This document shows, one piece after another, positions 52,431 through 61,128 of a stretch of DNA of 64,000 bases. The position numbers and the translations under genes are program-made. Each line of letters starts with the position of its first letter. Position 1 is the stretch's first letter. Source of the DNA: Ekhidna sp051379705 (GTDB lineage Bacteria; Bacteroidota; Bacteroidia; Cytophagales; Cyclobacteriaceae); assembly GCF_051379705.1 (NCBI RefSeq), contig NZ_CP179868.1:1612001-1676000 (forward strand). Direction: 5' to 3'. The notes below the pieces were generated by a model. It searched no databases and was not told the DNA's origin. It saw only the letters and a program-made list of their open reading frames with translations.

Positions 52431-52454
52431 TTAACAGATTTTAATATTTAAAAA

Positions 52455-53663
52455 ATGGAATTCTCAAGCTTAATCAAAGCAACAGAGTCTTATGGCTCAC
52501 CACTTTATGTCTATGACGGAGATCAAATGATGGAGAACTATAAACAGTTCATCAAGGCATTTAAAGTTGATAAGCTTAAGGTACATTATGCTTGTAAAGC
52601 TTTGAATAATCAAGCGATTCTAAAGCTTTTCAAGTCAGCTGGTGCTGGATTGGATTGTGTCTCCATAGAAGAAGTGCATTTAGGACTTCATGCCGGATAT
52701 ACTGCCGAGGATATCTTATTCACTCCAAACAACATTTCAACCGAAGAGTACGAGGAAGCTATAAAACTTGGTGTGAAGATCAATGTAGATAACCTTTATA
52801 CGCTGGAATACTTAGGCATCAATCACCCGGAAATACCCATTTACATCCGGATAAATCCACATTTGATGGCAGGTGGTAATCAAAATATTTCTGTTGGTCA
52901 CATCGATTCAAAATTTGGAATTTCAATCCATCAGGTACCAAACATTGAGCGGATTGTTAAAAAATTAAATATCAATGTAATGGGCGTTCATGTCCATACC
53001 GGCTCTGATATTCTGGATGCAGATATCTTTATTAAAGCTGCCGAACTTGTATTTAGCGTGGTGGAAAAGTTTGACACTGTGACTCATATTGATTTTGGAA
53101 GTGGTTTTAAGGTAGCCTACAAGCCTGATGACTTACACACCAACATAACCAGCTTTGGCAAGAAGTTCAGTAAATCATTCAATGAGTTTTGCGCTAAGCA
53201 AGGAAAAGAATATACACTTGAATTCGAACCAGGAAAATTTATGGTCAGCAATGCTGGATATTTCATTGCTAAAGCCAACCTGATCAAACAAACTACTTCG
53301 TGTACGTTTATTGGATTGAATACTGGCTTCAATCACCTGATACGTCCCATGTTTTATAATGCATATCATCACATTGAAAATCTATCCAATCCGGCAGGTG
53401 AGAAAAAGGTATACAATGTAGTGGGATATGTATGCGAAACGGATTCTTTTGCTTCCGATAGAATCATACCGGAAGTAAGGAAAGGAGACTTGTTGGTATT
53501 CAAAAATGCCGGCGCCTATTGTGCGACCATGGCTTCCAACTATAACTCAAGGCCACGACCTGCAGAAGTGCTCTTTTATAAAGGCAAGGATTACTTGATC
53601 AAGCGCAGAGAAACTATTGAGGACTTGATGAGAACACAAGTAGAGGCTGAAATCAGCTATTGA
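52455..53663 (+). CDS. lysA: Diaminopimelate decarboxylase
   Basis: LysA converts meso-diaminopimelate to lysine using PLP. The 402-residue protein shows the PLP lysine K48 in HYACKALNN, the HTGSDILD motif, the glycine-rich VTHIDFGSGF segment, the EPGKF motif and the VCETDSFA site (catalytic Cys). It has its own leader with a terminator upstream, and ends 7 bp inside the convergent ada gene. Confidence 0.96.
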   Translation: MEFSSLIKATESYGSPLYVYDGDQMMENYKQFIKAFKVDKLKVHYACKALNNQAILKLFKSAGAGLDCVSIEEVHLGLHAGYTAEDILFTPNNISTEEYEEAIKLGVKINVDNLYTLEYLGINHPEIPIYIRINPHLMAGGNQNISVGHIDSKFGISIHQVPNIERIVKKLNINVMGVHVHTGSDILDADIFIKAAELVFSVVEKFDTVTHIDFGSGFKVAYKPDDLHTNITSFGKKFSKSFNEFCAKQGKEYTLEFEPGKFMVSNAGYFIAKANLIKQTTSCTFIGLNTGFNHLIRPMFYNAYHHIENLSNPAGEKKVYNVVGYVCETDSFASDRIIPEVRKGDLLVFKNAGAYCATMASNYNSRPRPAEVLFYKGKDYLIKRRETIEDLMRTQVEAEISY

Positions 53664-54697
53664 TTTTCAAATTCATGCTTAAGTAGCCATTGTTTACGTT
53701 GGATGCCTCCTCCGTAACCAACAATACTTCCATCCGACCCAATGATTCTGTGGCAGGGGATAATGATCGAAATTCGATTTTCACCATTAGCTCTTGCCAC
53801 AGCTCTTACTGCTTTCACATCTCCAACTACATCAGCTTGTTGCTTATAGGATCGTGTTACTCCATAGGATATCTCCATCAATGCATTCCAAACTTTTTGT
53901 TGAAATTCTGTCCCAGGAACCACCAGAGGCACATCGAAGTTTTTCCTCTTTCCTTCAAAATACTCATCAAGCTGTTTTGAAACCAATTCAATCATGGGGT
54001 GCTTTCCTGTTACCATTTCTGCTCTCATCCTACGCTTAATAACTTCCAATTGAGTTTCAATCATCTTTCGATCAGTAAATTCCAACAGGCATAAACCATC
54101 ATCAGTCACTCCTATCATCATTGGGCCAAGTGGCGTTGATACTCTATTGATGGTAATAATTTGTCCCTCTTTTCCTGGAGAAAATCCTGTCATATTCTTA
54201 AACGTTTCTGAAAAGCCACTAAGTGAATTATACCCTTGCTCAAAAGCAGATTGAGTCACCGTTTGACCTTCTTTAATTTTTAAAAATGCTTTATTAATTC
54301 GGCTCATTCGGAGATATGCCTGAAATGTAATTCCATGCGTTTTGTTAAAGTACCTCCTCACCCGACTCGGACTAAATCCTAGCTGAGTCAATTCATAATC
54401 CTTCCACTTCTTATCCGGTTCATTCTCAACTGTATTTAGCAGAGGCAAAAGCCAATCCGGACTGGATTGATACTCCTTCATTGGTCTGCACACTTTACAT
54501 GCACGATAGCCATTTGTCAGGGCTTCTTTCGTTGATGTGAAAAACTCTACATTTTCATACTTTGGCTTTCTCGCCGAGCAAGTTGGCCTACAAAAGATTC
54601 CCGTTGTTTTCACTCCTACAATAAAAACCCCCTCATATTGTGAGTTTTTGTCCAGAAGCGCCTGATACATTTCGTCAGATGATGGAAGCCTAATCAT
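53657..54697 (-). CDS. ada: Bifunctional Ada: methyl-phosphotriester sensor, AraC HTH and O6-methylguanine methyltransferase
   Basis: The 346-residue protein has the N-terminal zinc site C36, C40, C67, C70 (FCRPTCSARKPKYENVEFF; ACKVC) that accepts methyl groups from phosphotriesters and switches on the regulon. An AraC HTH (about 85-185) and a C-terminal methyltransferase with the acceptor Cys in IPCHRIIGSDG (about residue 315) follow. In E. coli Ada this activates ada-alkB; no alkB or alkA gene is next to it here. Transcribed alone on the minus strand. Confidence 0.94.
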   Translation of the reverse strand: MIRLPSSDEMYQALLDKNSQYEGVFIVGVKTTGIFCRPTCSARKPKYENVEFFTSTKEALTNGYRACKVCRPMKEYQSSPDWLLPLLNTVENEPDKKWKDYELTQLGFSPSRVRRYFNKTHGITFQAYLRMSRINKAFLKIKEGQTVTQSAFEQGYNSLSGFSETFKNMTGFSPGKEGQIITINRVSTPLGPMMIGVTDDGLCLLEFTDRKMIETQLEVIKRRMRAEMVTGKHPMIELVSKQLDEYFEGKRKNFDVPLVVPGTEFQQKVWNALMEISYGVTRSYKQQADVVGDVKAVRAVARANGENRISIIIPCHRIIGSDGSIVGYGGGIQRKQWLLKHEFENQ

Positions 54698-54830
54698 GAT
54701 TCAAAAATAGAACACTCACGAATGAGGCTGCAACCGAAAATTGAACACTTATTTTTTTATGGTCCAAAAGGCCATTTCTCAGAAAAGAAGTAGTTTCAAT
54801 CTCAAGGCATACACATAATTAAAGAATAGT

Positions 54831-55172
54831 ATGGCATACAATGAATATCTCGCCGATAAGCTCAGGCAAGCATTAAAAGAACGTAAAGTCCCTTTCGAAG
54901 AAAAGAAAATGATGGGTGGACTCTGTATTATGGTGGATGACAAAATGTGCGTAGGCGTTATCAAAGACGACCTAATGGCTCGAGTCGGACCACATGTATA
55001 TGAGGCAGCTCTATCTCAGCCAAATGCACGATTGATGGACTTCACCAAGCGACCGATGAAAGGCTATTTATATGTAAATCCAGAAGGTTGGGACAATGAA
55101 AAAGAGCTTGGCGAATGGGTCGATCAATGTTTGATTTTCAACAAGGAAGCAAAATCGTCGAAAAAGAAGTGA
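54831..55172 (+). CDS. TfoX/Sxy N-terminal domain protein
   Basis: The 113-residue protein matches the TfoX N-terminal domain: VPFEEKKMMGGLCIMVDDKMCVGVIKDDLMARVG, then DFTKRPMKGYLYVNPEGW. Sxy/TfoX regulates competence in Haemophilus, but single-domain TfoX-N proteins like this are widespread and their function is unknown. It has a basic tail. A terminator overlaps its stop codon. Confidence 0.88.
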   Translation: MAYNEYLADKLRQALKERKVPFEEKKMMGGLCIMVDDKMCVGVIKDDLMARVGPHVYEAALSQPNARLMDFTKRPMKGYLYVNPEGWDNEKELGEWVDQCLIFNKEAKSSKKK

Positions 55173-55193
55173 TCACCCGTTCGGGTGATTTTT
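55172..55193 (+). terminator. Terminator after the TfoX-like gene
   Basis: ATCACCC, loop GTTC, GGGTGAT then TTTT. The first base is the last base of the TGA stop. Confidence 0.8.
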
Positions 55194-55250
55194 GATAAAT
55201 AGTTTTTAACTTTTATAGAAGATTCTATCATTGACCAAAAAAGTAAAGCT

Positions 55251-55700
55251 ATGCATTACACCTGCGAAATTGATATTGAGATGCCTCGACATGAGGTAGT
55301 TAAACTATTTGACAACCCTGATAACATGAAATACTGGCAAAAGGGATTTGTAAGCTTCGAACATGTATCCGGTGACGCTGGAAAGCCCGGAGCAGAATCG
55401 ATAATCAAATATGATTTTGGTAAGCGGAAGATGGAGTTGATAGAGACAATTACATTTAGCCAATTACCAGATGAATTTCATGCGAATTTTGCCACTAAAG
55501 GAGTTGTAAACATTCAGAAAAACTACTTTAAAGAACAAAATGGGCAGACCAAATGGATCTCTGAAGCAGAGTTTAAGTTTTCCGGATTTATGAATATCAT
55601 GGCCTTCTTCATGGGCACAAAACCATTTAAAAAACAGACCATGTCATTTATGGAAGACTTCAAAGCTTTTGCCGAAGGGGATCCAAAATATGGGAAATAA
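55251..55700 (+). CDS. SRPBCC-family protein
   Basis: The 149-residue protein has the START/Bet v1-like pattern of the SRPBCC superfamily: HYTCEIDIEMPRHEVVKLFDNPDNMKYWQKG at the start, and a central FATKGVVNIQKNYF strand. These fold around a hydrophobic pocket. No ligand can be read. A terminator follows. Confidence 0.82.
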   Translation: MHYTCEIDIEMPRHEVVKLFDNPDNMKYWQKGFVSFEHVSGDAGKPGAESIIKYDFGKRKMELIETITFSQLPDEFHANFATKGVVNIQKNYFKEQNGQTKWISEAEFKFSGFMNIMAFFMGTKPFKKQTMSFMEDFKAFAEGDPKYGK

Positions 55701-55702
55701 AA

Positions 55703-55723
55703 AAGCCCCTTTCGGGGCTTATA
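55703..55723. terminator. Bidirectional terminator between SRPBCC and the alanine symporter gene
   Basis: AAGCCCC, loop TTTC, GGGGCTT. On the minus strand it is followed by TTTTATTT, on the plus strand by ATATTTT. It serves the two convergent genes. Confidence 0.85.
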
Positions 55724-55725
55724 TT

Positions 55726-57399
55726 TTATTCAGGAGTTTTCTCATCCGGATATTCTTTCTTGAACCCATCCCAATATTCAGCAATTGTTTGCTTCATATC
55801 TTTTCTCAGCATCAAAATACCGAAAAGGTTAGGCAGCGTCATTACTGCTATGGTTATACCCGACAGTGTCCAGATTATGGTGGTGTCTGCAAAAGAGGCG
55901 ATGAAAAAAGCTACAACATACACCAGTCGATAGTACTTTACCGACTTAGGACCAAATAGATAAGTCATGGCTCTATCTCCATAATATGACCAACTAATGG
56001 CCGTGCTGAAGGCAAACAACAATAATCCAATCGATACAATGTATTTACCATAGTCACCGAAGAAACTCCTTGTAAAGGCTTCAGCGGTAAGCGGCGCACT
56101 ATGTACTAGCGATTTTCCTTCAAAAACCAAGAGTAAATCTTCCGGCTTTCCATTGATAATGTTAACCGCTCCATTTACCGGGCTTCCTTCTTTCAAAATT
56201 TTCACATCTTCAGCCAGCGATCTTGCATTGATGATGGAAATCTCATCTTGAATTTCACCTTCAACTACTTTGAGAGATCCATTAAAAAGCGGAAGAGAAT
56301 TGGTTCCGCTTATGTGTCCATACAATTCTTGCTTACCTTCATCAGTAACGTCAGAGTAGATTCCCTCGACGATGGACATATCCGTGTAATCAAACTGGTT
56401 GTTTAATTTCTCATTCCAAACACCTGAGGATAGAAGTACCAGAGCAGTCACCGTACAAATAACGATCGTGTCAATAAATGGCTCTAGAATAGCAACAAAT
56501 CCCTCTGATACAGGCTCATGTCCTTTGGCTGCAGCATGAGCAATCGGCGCACTACCTTGACCAGCTTCATTAGAAAATAACCCGCGTCCAACACCTTTGT
56601 TGAAGGCAAATGCTATCGAAGCACCTAGGAATCCGCCAGTCGCCGCAGATCCTGTAAATAAATCAGCAAAAATTGAGACGAAGGAAGGAACGATGTTTCC
56701 AATGTTGTAAAAAATCACGGCAAAAGCACCAATGAAATATACCAGAGCCATTGCTGGAACCAATCTAGAGGTTACAGCAGCAATTCGTTTGATTCCGCCA
56801 ATGATGACTAATCCCAGTAGAACTGCAAGAATTCCTCCCACCATCATTTCATCAAAACCAAAGGTGGCATTTAGTGAATCTGCTATACTATTAATTTGCG
56901 GAAGTGAACCGGTTCCGAATGATGATAGAACTGTGGCTCCTGCAAAAATGGCGGCCAGCCATCCCATATTTAGCTTATTCTTCATGTAGTACATCGGACC
57001 TCCAGCCATTGTACCATCTGCCGTTTTTTCTCTGTATTTATGAGAAAGCGTGACTTCTACAAATTTGGTACACATACCTACAGCAGCAGTCATCAGCATC
57101 CAAAACACGGCGGCAGGTCCTCCAATATGAACTGCGAGCGCTACACCCGCAATATTTCCCGTGCCTACAGTTCCTGAAAGTGCAGTGGTAAGAGCTTGAA
57201 AATGATTGGTATCCCCTTCGTCATCTTCCTTATCAAACTTTCCTTTTACCACTTTAAAAGCGAATCGGAAATATCTTATTTGAGGGAATTTCAGGTATAT
57301 GGTAAAGAATAATCCAGTGCCAAGAAGCGCATATGGAAACCACGCTGAGCTACCGATGTAGCTATCTATTAGGGAAAGAAAATCATTAAGTTCTCGCAT
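55726..57399 (-). CDS. Alanine:cation symporter (AGCS) with large loop insertion
   Basis: The 557-residue protein matches the alanine or glycine:cation symporter family: GTVGTGNIAGVALAVHIGGPAAVFWM, AGGPMYYM and NEAGQGSAPIAHAAAK motifs, with about 11 membrane segments. Between two of the last segments (about residues 330-440) it has a soluble insertion (DYTDMSIVEGIYSDVT, EGEIQDEISIINARS) that is missing from the usual 450-470-residue members. Alanine uptake with sodium is the family function; the insertion may be an extracytoplasmic domain. Confidence 0.92.
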   Translation of the reverse strand: MRELNDFLSLIDSYIGSSAWFPYALLGTGLFFTIYLKFPQIRYFRFAFKVVKGKFDKEDDEGDTNHFQALTTALSGTVGTGNIAGVALAVHIGGPAAVFWMLMTAAVGMCTKFVEVTLSHKYREKTADGTMAGGPMYYMKNKLNMGWLAAIFAGATVLSSFGTGSLPQINSIADSLNATFGFDEMMVGGILAVLLGLVIIGGIKRIAAVTSRLVPAMALVYFIGAFAVIFYNIGNIVPSFVSIFADLFTGSAATGGFLGASIAFAFNKGVGRGLFSNEAGQGSAPIAHAAAKGHEPVSEGFVAILEPFIDTIVICTVTALVLLSSGVWNEKLNNQFDYTDMSIVEGIYSDVTDEGKQELYGHISGTNSLPLFNGSLKVVEGEIQDEISIINARSLAEDVKILKEGSPVNGAVNIINGKPEDLLLVFEGKSLVHSAPLTAEAFTRSFFGDYGKYIVSIGLLLFAFSTAISWSYYGDRAMTYLFGPKSVKYYRLVYVVAFFIASFADTTIIWTLSGITIAVMTLPNLFGILMLRKDMKQTIAEYWDGFKKEYPDEKTPE

Positions 57400-57431
57400 T
57401 AAATCTCTTTTTTAGGTTTTTTGCAATCCGA

Positions 57432-57439
57432 CAAAAATA
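57432..57439 (-). promoter_or_regulatory. -7 element for the alanine symporter gene
   Basis: TATTTTTG on the minus strand fits TAnnTTTG, 33 nt before the start. The -33 box is not clear. Confidence 0.4.
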
Positions 57440-57576
57440 GCTTTTTTACTGAATCACCAGCCATTGAAAACATTTCATTGATCTGACAGGTTATTGAATG
57501 AATATGAAGGGTGTGTAAAAGATCAATTTTTGTATCTTTCTAAAAAACAATCGAAAACACCTAAACCTAATATTTT

Positions 57577-58401
57577 ATGGAAGAAGTAACCAATGAAGCT
57601 TCCAGGTACACCGAAATGGCTATAGACTTAGCTATGGCCTGGGGACCAAAAGTAATCGCCGCGATCGTCACCTTACTCATCGGCCTTTGGATTATCGGTA
57701 TGATCACTCGTACGGTAGGCCGCACCATGCAGAAAAAGGATGTAGATGCTTCGCTAAGGCCATTCATAAAAACATTGATTTCCGCTGTACTTAAAGTGAT
57801 GCTTTTCATTTCTGTCATAGGTATGGTAGGAATCGAAGCAACAAGTTTTGTCGCCGTATTGGGAGCTGCTGGTCTGGCTATTGGTCTGGCACTACAGGGA
57901 ACGCTACAAAATTTTGCCGGAGGAGTTATTATTCTGCTATTAAAACCTTTTAAAGTTGGTGACTGGATTGATACAGGAAGCTATTCAGGCACTGTTTATT
58001 CAATCCAGATTTTTAACACCTATTTAAAAACACCAGATAATAAGACCATAATACTTCCAAATGGTACGTTGGCAAATACCTCGTTAACCAATTTTTCCAG
58101 TGAACCCAGAAGAAGAGTGGACTTCACTTTTGGGGTGGGTTATGGTGACAGCACCCAGAAGACAAGGGATACTTTAATGGAATTGATCAATGCGGATGAT
58201 CGAATTTTGAAGGACCCTGAACCATTTATTGCTGTATCCGCTCTGGCAGATAGTTCTGTAAATTTTGTGGTAAGGGTATGGGTAGAAGCCGCTGACTATT
58301 GGCCGGTGCACTTTGATATGAATGAGAAAGTTTACAACAAATTCAATGAAGTTGGACTCAATATTCCATTCCCTCAAATGGATGTTCATGTGCATAAATA
58401 A
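57577..58401 (+). CDS. mscS: Small-conductance mechanosensitive channel (MscS type)
   Basis: The 274-residue protein has three membrane segments and the glycine/alanine-rich pore helix GAAGLAIGLALQGTLQNFAGGVIILLLKPF, followed by the cytoplasmic beta and alpha-beta domains (VGDWIDTGSYSGTVYSIQIF; ILPNGTLANTSLTNFS). MscS opens under membrane tension to release solutes. Length matches E. coli MscS (286 aa). Transcribed alone, with its own terminator. Confidence 0.96.
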   Translation: MEEVTNEASRYTEMAIDLAMAWGPKVIAAIVTLLIGLWIIGMITRTVGRTMQKKDVDASLRPFIKTLISAVLKVMLFISVIGMVGIEATSFVAVLGAAGLAIGLALQGTLQNFAGGVIILLLKPFKVGDWIDTGSYSGTVYSIQIFNTYLKTPDNKTIILPNGTLANTSLTNFSSEPRRRVDFTFGVGYGDSTQKTRDTLMELINADDRILKDPEPFIAVSALADSSVNFVVRVWVEAADYWPVHFDMNEKVYNKFNEVGLNIPFPQMDVHVHK

Positions 58402-58430
58402 GGTTGATTCCTGAAGAAATAAACTTCATG

Positions 58431-58460
58431 AAGTCCGATTTTCGAATCGGACTTTTTTAT
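58431..58460 (+). terminator. Terminator after mscS
   Basis: AAGTCCGATT, UUCG tetraloop, AATCGGACTT followed by TTTT: a perfect 10-bp stem. Confidence 0.92.
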
Positions 58461-58470
58461 TTTTATAGGT

Positions 58471-58848
58471 ATGAGACAGAATATTTCTTCAGGTGCCCCA
58501 TGGGAAGATCAAGTAGGTTATTGCCGTGCCGTTCGTATTGGAAACACTATTGAAGTCTCCGGCACTGCGCCCGTTCGTGATGGTAAGACTGTTGGGACAA
58601 ATGCCTATGAACAAACTAAAGTTTGCCTGGAGATCATTAAAGAAGCTATTGAAGAAGCCGGCGGCAAAATCGAAGATGTGGTCAGAACTAGAATGTTTGT
58701 TACGGACATTTCTCAATGGGTTGCTATTGGCAAAGCACATGGTGAAGTCTTTACAAATATTAAACCCGCGACTAGCATGGTTGAAGTGAGTGCATTAATA
58801 GAACCTGATATGTTGATCGAGATTGAAGCTACGGCCATTGTATCTTGA
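58471..58848 (+). CDS. RidA-family protein (second copy)
   Basis: The 125-residue protein belongs to the YjgF/RidA superfamily but to a different branch from the glmS-linked RidA: NISSGAPWEDQVGYCRAVRIGNTIEVSGTAP, TRMFVTDISQWVAIGKAHG and the ATSMVEVSALI site, where the Arg of archetypal RidA (PPARETVEV in the other copy) is replaced. The catalytic role may therefore differ. It ends directly at the convergent aldo/keto reductase gene. Confidence 0.85.
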   Translation: MRQNISSGAPWEDQVGYCRAVRIGNTIEVSGTAPVRDGKTVGTNAYEQTKVCLEIIKEAIEEAGGKIEDVVRTRMFVTDISQWVAIGKAHGEVFTNIKPATSMVEVSALIEPDMLIEIEATAIVS

Positions 58849-59775
58849 TCAGAGCGCGTCAAAATAAGCAACCATTCGATCTCTTGCATTTCGATCTGGC
58901 AATCTGCCTGCCCCTGCGCCCAGATTATCAAGCATATGCTTCTCCTTTGAAGTCCCGGGAATAACACAGGTTATCGCTGGATTTGATAAAAGATATTTTA
59001 AGAAAAATTGTCCCCAACTTTTACAATCAAACTCCGAAGACCAAGCCGGTAATTCAAGGTCACGAACTTTTCTGAAAAGTGAGCCTCCTGTATATGGCCG
59101 GTTAATTAACACTGCGACACCTCTTTCCTGAGCTGTAGGTAAAAGAAATTTTTCAGCATTGCGATTGCTTATCGAGCAATTGACCTGCACGAAATCGATA
59201 TTTTCTGATTTAATAATTCTTTCCAATTCACGATGGGCGCTATCTTGGTAATGCGTAATTCCAATATGTCTGATCAGACCTTGCTCTTTCCACTTATACA
59301 AAGTTTTAATATGCGTTTTCCAATCCTGGAGATTGTGAATCTGCATCAAGTCCATTGGGTTGGTTTTCATTTTCCGCATCGAAGTTTGCATCTGATCAAT
59401 GCCTGATTGCTCCCCTCTTGTCCAAACTTTAGTTGCAAAGAACAACTGATCTTGAAGATTCATTTGTGATGTTAACTCTCCAACTACACGCTCAGAAGAC
59501 CCATACATAGGTGAAGAATCAATGACACTACCACCACTCTGTACAAGGGCACGCAAGACAGCCTTTAGTGGTTCTTGCTGAGATGAGGAATCGCCCACAT
59601 CAAATGTTTGCCAAGTCCCTAACCCGACAATACCGATTTGCTCTCCTGAGGATGGAATCGCTCTTTTCATGATTTGATCCGTTTCTGCCATTGATAATTT
59701 AGGCAAAGCCAATGCCATAGCGCCGACTCCTATTTGCTTAAGCGCTTTTCTTCGAGATAATGGATTCATTTTCAT
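58849..59775 (-). CDS. Tat-exported aldo/keto reductase
   Basis: About 308 residues from ATG 59775: MKMNPLSRRKALKQIGVGAMALA is a twin-arginine signal (SRRKAL). The longer frame to 59829 lies inside the upstream transporter gene. The mature part is an AKR TIM barrel (GLGTWQTFDVGDSS; D-S-S-P-M-Y-G-S with the catalytic Tyr; YLLSNPAITCVIPG). NADPH-dependent reduction of aldehydes or ketones is the family role. Export by Tat is unusual for an AKR and suggests a periplasmic substrate with a prebound cofactor. It overlaps the transporter gene by 38 bp. Confidence 0.86.
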   Translation of the reverse strand: MKMNPLSRRKALKQIGVGAMALALPKLSMAETDQIMKRAIPSSGEQIGIVGLGTWQTFDVGDSSSQQEPLKAVLRALVQSGGSVIDSSPMYGSSERVVGELTSQMNLQDQLFFATKVWTRGEQSGIDQMQTSMRKMKTNPMDLMQIHNLQDWKTHIKTLYKWKEQGLIRHIGITHYQDSAHRELERIIKSENIDFVQVNCSISNRNAEKFLLPTAQERGVAVLINRPYTGGSLFRKVRDLELPAWSSEFDCKSWGQFFLKYLLSNPAITCVIPGTSKEKHMLDNLGAGAGRLPDRNARDRMVAYFDAL

Positions 59776-61027
59776 AGTTATCAGTTTTGATTGACACTTT
59801 TTCAAACTTTCTTCCAATTCTACGTCCAATAATCATCCAAACACCTGCAATGGGAATAGCTAATAAAGATATCAATTGCAGTGAGGAGATGACAGCACTT
59901 AGTCCTGCAAAAAGCCATCCGCTGAGCGCATCACCGCCTCGATAAATTACGGTATCAATAAAGTTTTTGGAATTGTATTTTTCATACACAGTGAGTCTCG
60001 TGAACAGCATTTCTCGAGAAGGCCGTTGGATAGAGAAATTTAAAGATCTATAAAGCACTTGAATGATGAGTAGCACAGTCACACTTTGTGCCAATCCCAG
60101 TGACAAAAATCCAAGCGCTGCGATAGCCGGCACAATCATCATCGCTATGGCTATTCCTACTTTTCTAATGAACCTTTCAGTTACAAAGAATTGCAAAATC
60201 AATGTGAGACTATTCACTAACAAATCTCGGGTTCCGAAGTAAAATGTGCGATCTGTAGAAGAGCTGTAGGCTCCTGAAATGATATGAGCCTGTTCAAAGT
60301 ACAGAAAGGTGGAGACGCTGGTATAAAGTAAAATGAAAACACCGATCTGTTTTAAAAACGGGGACCTCCACATAAGAATGAGTCCTTGCCACACACTTGC
60401 CAGTGACTTTGTATCCAGGCTTACTTCTCTTGACTTTTGGGATTTGCTCACCAGATCTTTGAGAAAGAGAGTGGCTATTAACAGAAACCCTGCTGAAATC
60501 AGGAGAAGGTTGTTTATTCCAACAAAACCTACACAGAAAGTGGCCATAAGAGGCCCAAAAAGTGCTCCAAGACTACCTCCAGCTGCAATAGGTCCGTACA
60601 AACGCTTTGCTTGCTCAGCGTTGAATATGTCTGCATTAAAACTCCAAAAAATGGAGATGACAAATAAATTGAAAACACTGAGCCAGATAAAAAAGCCAGC
60701 AGCCAACAGCTGAGATGAAGTTGTCAAAAACAGCAGGTAGAAAAGTAAAATATTGGATGTGAAGAAGATGTATATTCTAGGCAATAACTGATCTCGGGAT
60801 ACCTTTTTCATTAAATAGCCAAAAACAGGAATGATGAAGAGCATTGCTACAAAAGTCCCGGTAAACAGCCATTGCATATTGGCTACTCCAGCTTGTATCC
60901 CCATTTCATCTCTGACAGGACGAAGGATGAAGTAACTGCTCATAAGACAGAAGAAGTAAAGAAAAGACGACCGCACTAGCGTCCACTCTTCTTTTTTGAT
61001 ATTAAATATTCGTCGTAAACAGACCAT
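59738..61027 (-). CDS. MFS/NTP-NDP exchange-type transporter
   Basis: The 429-residue protein has about 12 membrane segments and the SSYFILRPVRDEMGIQAG motif near the N-terminus, the pattern of the ATP/ADP (Tlc) exchanger-like MFS group common in free-living Bacteroidota. The substrate in these free-living relatives is not established. It is coupled to the Tat-exported AKR gene by overlap. Confidence 0.78.
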   Translation of the reverse strand: MVCLRRIFNIKKEEWTLVRSSFLYFFCLMSSYFILRPVRDEMGIQAGVANMQWLFTGTFVAMLFIIPVFGYLMKKVSRDQLLPRIYIFFTSNILLFYLLFLTTSSQLLAAGFFIWLSVFNLFVISIFWSFNADIFNAEQAKRLYGPIAAGGSLGALFGPLMATFCVGFVGINNLLLISAGFLLIATLFLKDLVSKSQKSREVSLDTKSLASVWQGLILMWRSPFLKQIGVFILLYTSVSTFLYFEQAHIISGAYSSSTDRTFYFGTRDLLVNSLTLILQFFVTERFIRKVGIAIAMMIVPAIAALGFLSLGLAQSVTVLLIIQVLYRSLNFSIQRPSREMLFTRLTVYEKYNSKNFIDTVIYRGGDALSGWLFAGLSAVISSLQLISLLAIPIAGVWMIIGRRIGRKFEKVSIKTDNYENESIISKKSA

Positions 61028-61079
61028 ACATTAAAAGTTCATTGCCTAGTTACGAGATCATTTACCAGAAGTCTTCCGT

Positions 61080-61110
61080 ATTAATTAATCTGTTAGGTTT
61101 ATTAATTAAA
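61080..61110. repeat. TTAATTAAT inverted/direct repeats before the membrane AraC gene
   Basis: ATTAATTAAT at 61080-61089 and ATTAATTAA at 61101-61109, 21 bp apart, centre to centre two helical turns. They lie 20 nt before the ATG at 61129 and could bind the encoded regulator. AT-rich sequence makes chance likely. Confidence 0.35.
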
Positions 61111-61128
61111 TGACCTTTTAATAGCTAA

